This document shows positions 14,558 through 16,174 of a DNA stretch of 16,174 bases, one piece after another. The stretch lies in contig CAJUHN010000066.1 in NCBI GenBank assembly GCA_910585935.1, positions 1 through 16,174 of the forward strand. The letters run 5' to 3'. A program made the translations under genes and the position numbers. The stretch comes from an uncultured Lachnospiraceae bacterium (GTDB lineage: Bacteria; Bacillota; Clostridia; Lachnospirales; Lachnospiraceae). The first letter of the stretch is position 1. Every line of letters starts with the position of its first letter. The notes below the pieces were generated by a model. It was not told the origin of the DNA. It saw only the letters and a program-made list of their open reading frames with translations, and ran no database searches.

Positions 14558-14617
14558 AAGCACTTTTTATGAGTCTGTGCATAAACTATTATAAACACTC
14601 ATAGAGGTGCTTTTTTT
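14558..14617 (+). promoter_or_regulatory. RBS-sequestering, terminator-like hairpin in the sigK leader
   Basis: The left arm 14558-14574 (AAGCACTTTTTATGAGT) pairs with the right arm 14597-14612 (ACTCATAGAGGTGCTT) as 16 base pairs, two of them G-U, with one bulged T and a 22-base loop. The right arm contains the sigK ribosome binding site AGAGGTG (14603-14609). It is followed directly by seven Ts (14611-14617) that include the TTG start. A read-through transcript should therefore fold into a terminator and hide the ribosome binding site. Confidence 0.72.
14562..14588 (+). promoter_or_regulatory. Candidate SigK/SigE-type sporulation promoter for sigK
   Basis: CATAAACTA (14580-14588) matches the SigK -10 consensus CATAnnnTA exactly, and AC at 14562-14563 lies 16 bases upstream as the SigK -35 requires. 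A transcript would start near 14595, leaving a leader of about 20 bases. The -10 element sits in the loop of the leader hairpin, so this transcript lacks the left arm. A SigE reading is possible because the -10 elements are alike, but the nearest ATA is too far upstream. Confidence 0.5.
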
Positions 14618-15260
14618 GAAAACTTTTCTTAATCCTCTGACGCCAGAAGAAGAAAGGTATTATCTGGAGAGATTCAGAGATGGCGACCAAGAAGCAAAAA
14701 GAATTTTAATAGTGCGAAACATGCGTTTAGTGGCGCATTTAGTGAAAAAATATTATAATGGGGACAGAGAGATGGAAGACTTGATTTCTGTCGGAACAAT
14801 AGGCTTAATTAAAGCGGTCAATACCTTTGACATAGAGAAAAATAATCGGCTTGCTGCTTATGCATCAAAGTGTGTCGAAAATGAACTGCTTATGCTTTTT
14901 CGGAGTGAGAAAAAAAGAGGGAAGGAAACTTCTATTTATGAGCCATTAGGAACAGATTCAGAAGGAAATTCTATAAGATTGTTAGATGTGATAGAGTGTG
15001 AGGAAGAAGATGCTTTAGAACGGATCGATAGAAAAGAGAAGACAGAAAAACTTTATGAATTAGTGAATACGATATTAAACGAAAGGGAAAAGGAAATTAT
15101 ATGCCTTCGTTATGGGCTGTATAGAAATGGAGAAGTCACACAAAGGCAGATAGCAGACCAACTGGGGATTTCTCGCAGTTATGTTTCTAGAATAGAAAAG
15201 AAGGCTTTAAAAAAGCTAAAGAAAGAGTTTGATAATCGAAATATTCATTTTCATGGGTAA
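14616..15260 (+). CDS. sigK: RNA polymerase sporulation sigma factor SigK
   Basis: A sigma-70 family factor for late mother-cell transcription during sporulation. It has 214 residues from TTG 14616. Region 2 includes RNMRLVAHLVKKYY and the core-binding/-10 stretch DLISVGTIGLIKAVNTFD, then RLAAYASKCVENELLM. The segment TSIYEPLGTDSEGNSIRLLDV matches the SigK linker of Bacillus (SLHDPIGQDKEGNEISLIDV). Region 4 is LNEREKEIICLRYGL followed by the helix-turn-helix TQRQIADQLGISRSYVSRIEKKALKKL. The protein begins directly with FLNPLTPEEE, so the cleavable pro-sequence of Bacillus pro-SigK is absent, as in some Clostridia. The gene is uninterrupted (no skin-type element). AGAGGTG, 6 bases before TTG, is the ribosome binding site; a GTG at 14607 falls inside it. 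Confidence 0.92.
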   Translation: MKTFLNPLTPEEERYYLERFRDGDQEAKRILIVRNMRLVAHLVKKYYNGDREMEDLISVGTIGLIKAVNTFDIEKNNRLAAYASKCVENELLMLFRSEKKRGKETSIYEPLGTDSEGNSIRLLDVIECEEEDALERIDRKEKTEKLYELVNTILNEREKEIICLRYGLYRNGEVTQRQIADQLGISRSYVSRIEKKALKKLKKEFDNRNIHFHG

Positions 15261-15325
15261 AATGTTAAAGGATGTCTAGAATGAAAGGGATATTTGAGAA
15301 AAGAGTCTATTTAAAAACAATAAAC

Positions 15326-15383
15326 GCTGTCCTGCTTTGTAAATCAGCTTATTATGATAAGCTAATTCACAAAGCAGGACAGC
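15326..15383. terminator. Long hairpin between convergent sigK and DUF436 genes
   Basis: GCTGTCCTGCTTTGT (15326-15340) is perfectly complementary to ACAAAGCAGGACAGC (15369-15383). Within the loop AGCTTAT (15346-15352) pairs with ATAAGCT (15357-15363). T-rich stretches flank both sides (ATTTGTTTG on +, GTTTATTGTTTTT on -), so it probably ends both transcripts. Its sequence is unrelated to the repeat family. Confidence 0.85.
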
Positions 15384-15401
15384 ATTTGTTTGATATGGAA
15401 A

Positions 15402-15959
15402 TTATATTATAGTTTCATCATAACAAGCCCTGCTTCCTCCAATAAATTTTGGTCTTGTACGGGCAGCACAAATATGTGCATAGCCAAGTGTTTTTGTTGT
15501 AAGTCTTATAGGAACAGCAACGGGTTTTAAATGCATACCAATAAAAGTATCACCGATATCAATACCAGCGTGAGCTTGTATGTGTTCTACAGCAACTGGT
15601 TTTTGAAAAGAATAATAAGCGGCAGTGGCAAAAGAGCCTCCTGCTTTGGGCTGAGGGATTACATTGACAGGTTCTAAATGATAAAGAGAAGCAGCTTTTT
15701 CTTCTAAAATAATCGCCCTATTCAAATGTTCACAACACTGAGCAGCTAAAAAAACACAAAATTTCTGAGTGATTTTTAATGCTCCTCTTATAATGGCTTC
15801 ACCAGCCTCTTTACTAGAATATGTGCCTATCTGATGTCCTAAAACTTCACTGGTAGAACAGCCTATTACTAAAATATCTCCACAGTTACATGAGATATTA
15901 GAAAAAAATTCCTCTAAAAGAGAAGCAGTTTGTTCTTCTAATTCGTCTAATGTATTCAT
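15402..15959 (-). CDS. TIGR01440/DUF436 family protein (UPF0340, YwlG-like)
   Basis: A 185-residue soluble protein of the UPF0340 family, conserved in Firmicutes with no proven function. Family blocks are all visible: DILVIGCSTSEVLGHQIGT, LAAQCCEHLNRA with two adjacent cysteines and a His, and NVIPQPKAGGSFATAAY. The protein then continues through HIQAHAGIDIGDTFIGMHLKPVAVPIRL and RPKFIGGSRACYDE near the end. The start is placed at ATG 15959 (MNTLDELEEQ) because AAAGGA lies about 10 bases upstream and the Bacillus YwlG opening aligns there. In-frame ATGs at 15968 and 15989 are alternatives with poor spacing. Conserved Cys and His residues suggest an enzyme, but none is established. Convergent with sigK across the hairpin at 15326-15383. 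Confidence 0.88.
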   Translation of the reverse strand: MNTLDELEEQTASLLEEFFSNISCNCGDILVIGCSTSEVLGHQIGTYSSKEAGEAIIRGALKITQKFCVFLAAQCCEHLNRAIILEEKAASLYHLEPVNVIPQPKAGGSFATAAYYSFQKPVAVEHIQAHAGIDIGDTFIGMHLKPVAVPIRLTTKTLGYAHICAARTRPKFIGGSRACYDETII

Positions 15960-16059
15960 AAATTTCATGTCCTTTCTTTTTACATACATTTATTGTCACT
16001 ATCACGAAAATTAACCTATAGATACAAAGAAAAAAAGAAAATGTTTTGACCAAAGGTTC

Positions 16060-16174
16060 GCGTCGGCAAGGAACTATTCCAACGAAGCCGCGCTCTCGCT
16101 CCGTTCCAGACGTAGCAGTACTAAATTCGCGAACCCTTGCGGGTTTGCTCATTAAGTGCCGACGTCTTCCAAGG
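16060..16174 (+). repeat. Structured intergenic repeat, copy E (cut by the window end)
   Basis: The left arm 16060-16080 (GCGTCGGCAAGG...) is again different from the other copies. The core follows with GAAGCC, the GCG-CTCT-CGC hairpin, AGACGT (pairing with ACGTCT near 16161-16166) and the central hairpin GCGAACCC-TTGC-GGGTTTGC (16129-16148, one G-U). The right arm is outside the window. Outside the left arm, TTGACCAAAGGTTC is shared with copy B (TTGACGAAAGGTTC). It lies about 100 bases upstream of the DUF436 gene, so any promoter of that gene is in the short gap or inside the repeat; none was convincing. Confidence 0.87.

Noticed and set aside
15898..16152. 84-codon open frame on the - strand covering repeat copy E and the DUF436 start
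   Set aside because: Its first half is a translation of the repeat core and its second half shadows the real gene in another frame.
1..16174. CRISPR array, tRNA, rRNA or riboswitch
   Set aside because: No regularly spaced repeats, and no tRNA or rRNA sequence or riboswitch core was recognised by eye.

Overview
The window looks like chromosome of a low-GC, spore-forming Firmicute, most likely a Lachnospiraceae-type Clostridium relative. The reasons are AT-rich codon use, strong GGAGG ribosome binding sites, TTG and GTG starts, the ireB-ruvX-DUF1292-(fur)-ribonuclease J order, a SigK-type sporulation sigma factor without a pro-sequence, and a YlbF/MltG-like/TrmR/U32 run. Nearly all genes are housekeeping genes on the + strand. 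The exceptions are a small HPr-like gene and a DUF436 (TIGR01440) gene on the - strand. No phage, transposase, CRISPR, rRNA or tRNA gene was seen.

Layout: (1) 1-64, end of a dispersed structured repeat (copy A). (2) 238-4417, an AI-2E/PerM-type membrane protein, prmA (translationally coupled by an ATGA overlap), rsmE and a NifS/IscS-type cysteine desulfurase. (3) 4418-5100, a gene-free stretch holding repeat copies B and C as a near-identical inverted pair. (4) 5101-6294, thiI, then a bidirectional terminator. (5) an HPr-like gene on the - strand that lacks the catalytic His, with its own promoter. (6) 6879-9409, mtaB, ireB, ruvX and a DUF1292 gene. (7) 9412-9690, a decayed fur-like gene. (8) 9773-14260, ribonuclease J, a YlbF-family protein, a short MltG-like membrane protein, trmR and a U32 peptidase-family protein. 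(9) repeat copy D. (10) sigK, behind an unusual leader in which a terminator-like hairpin sequesters the ribosome binding site while a SigK/SigE-like promoter lies inside the hairpin. (11) a convergent hairpin terminator and the DUF436 gene. (12) repeat copy E, cut by the window end.

Many of the genes share one theme: RNA modification and translation. The desulfurase can supply sulfur to ThiI (s4U8), MtaB makes ms2t6A37, TrmR plus the U32 protein fit the ho5U/mo5U34 pathway, RsmE methylates 16S rRNA, PrmA methylates L11, and RuvX and RNase J act in rRNA and mRNA processing.

The two most unusual signals are non-coding. First, a roughly 150-nt intergenic element occurs five times in 16 kb in both orientations. 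Its 21-nt terminal arms differ between copies, yet each arm stays complementary to its partner within a copy, with every exception a G-U pair. That pattern indicates selection on a folded structure (RNA or DNA hairpin), and I do not recognise the family. Second, the sigK leader is arranged so that only transcripts starting at the sporulation-type promoter should expose the ribosome binding site.
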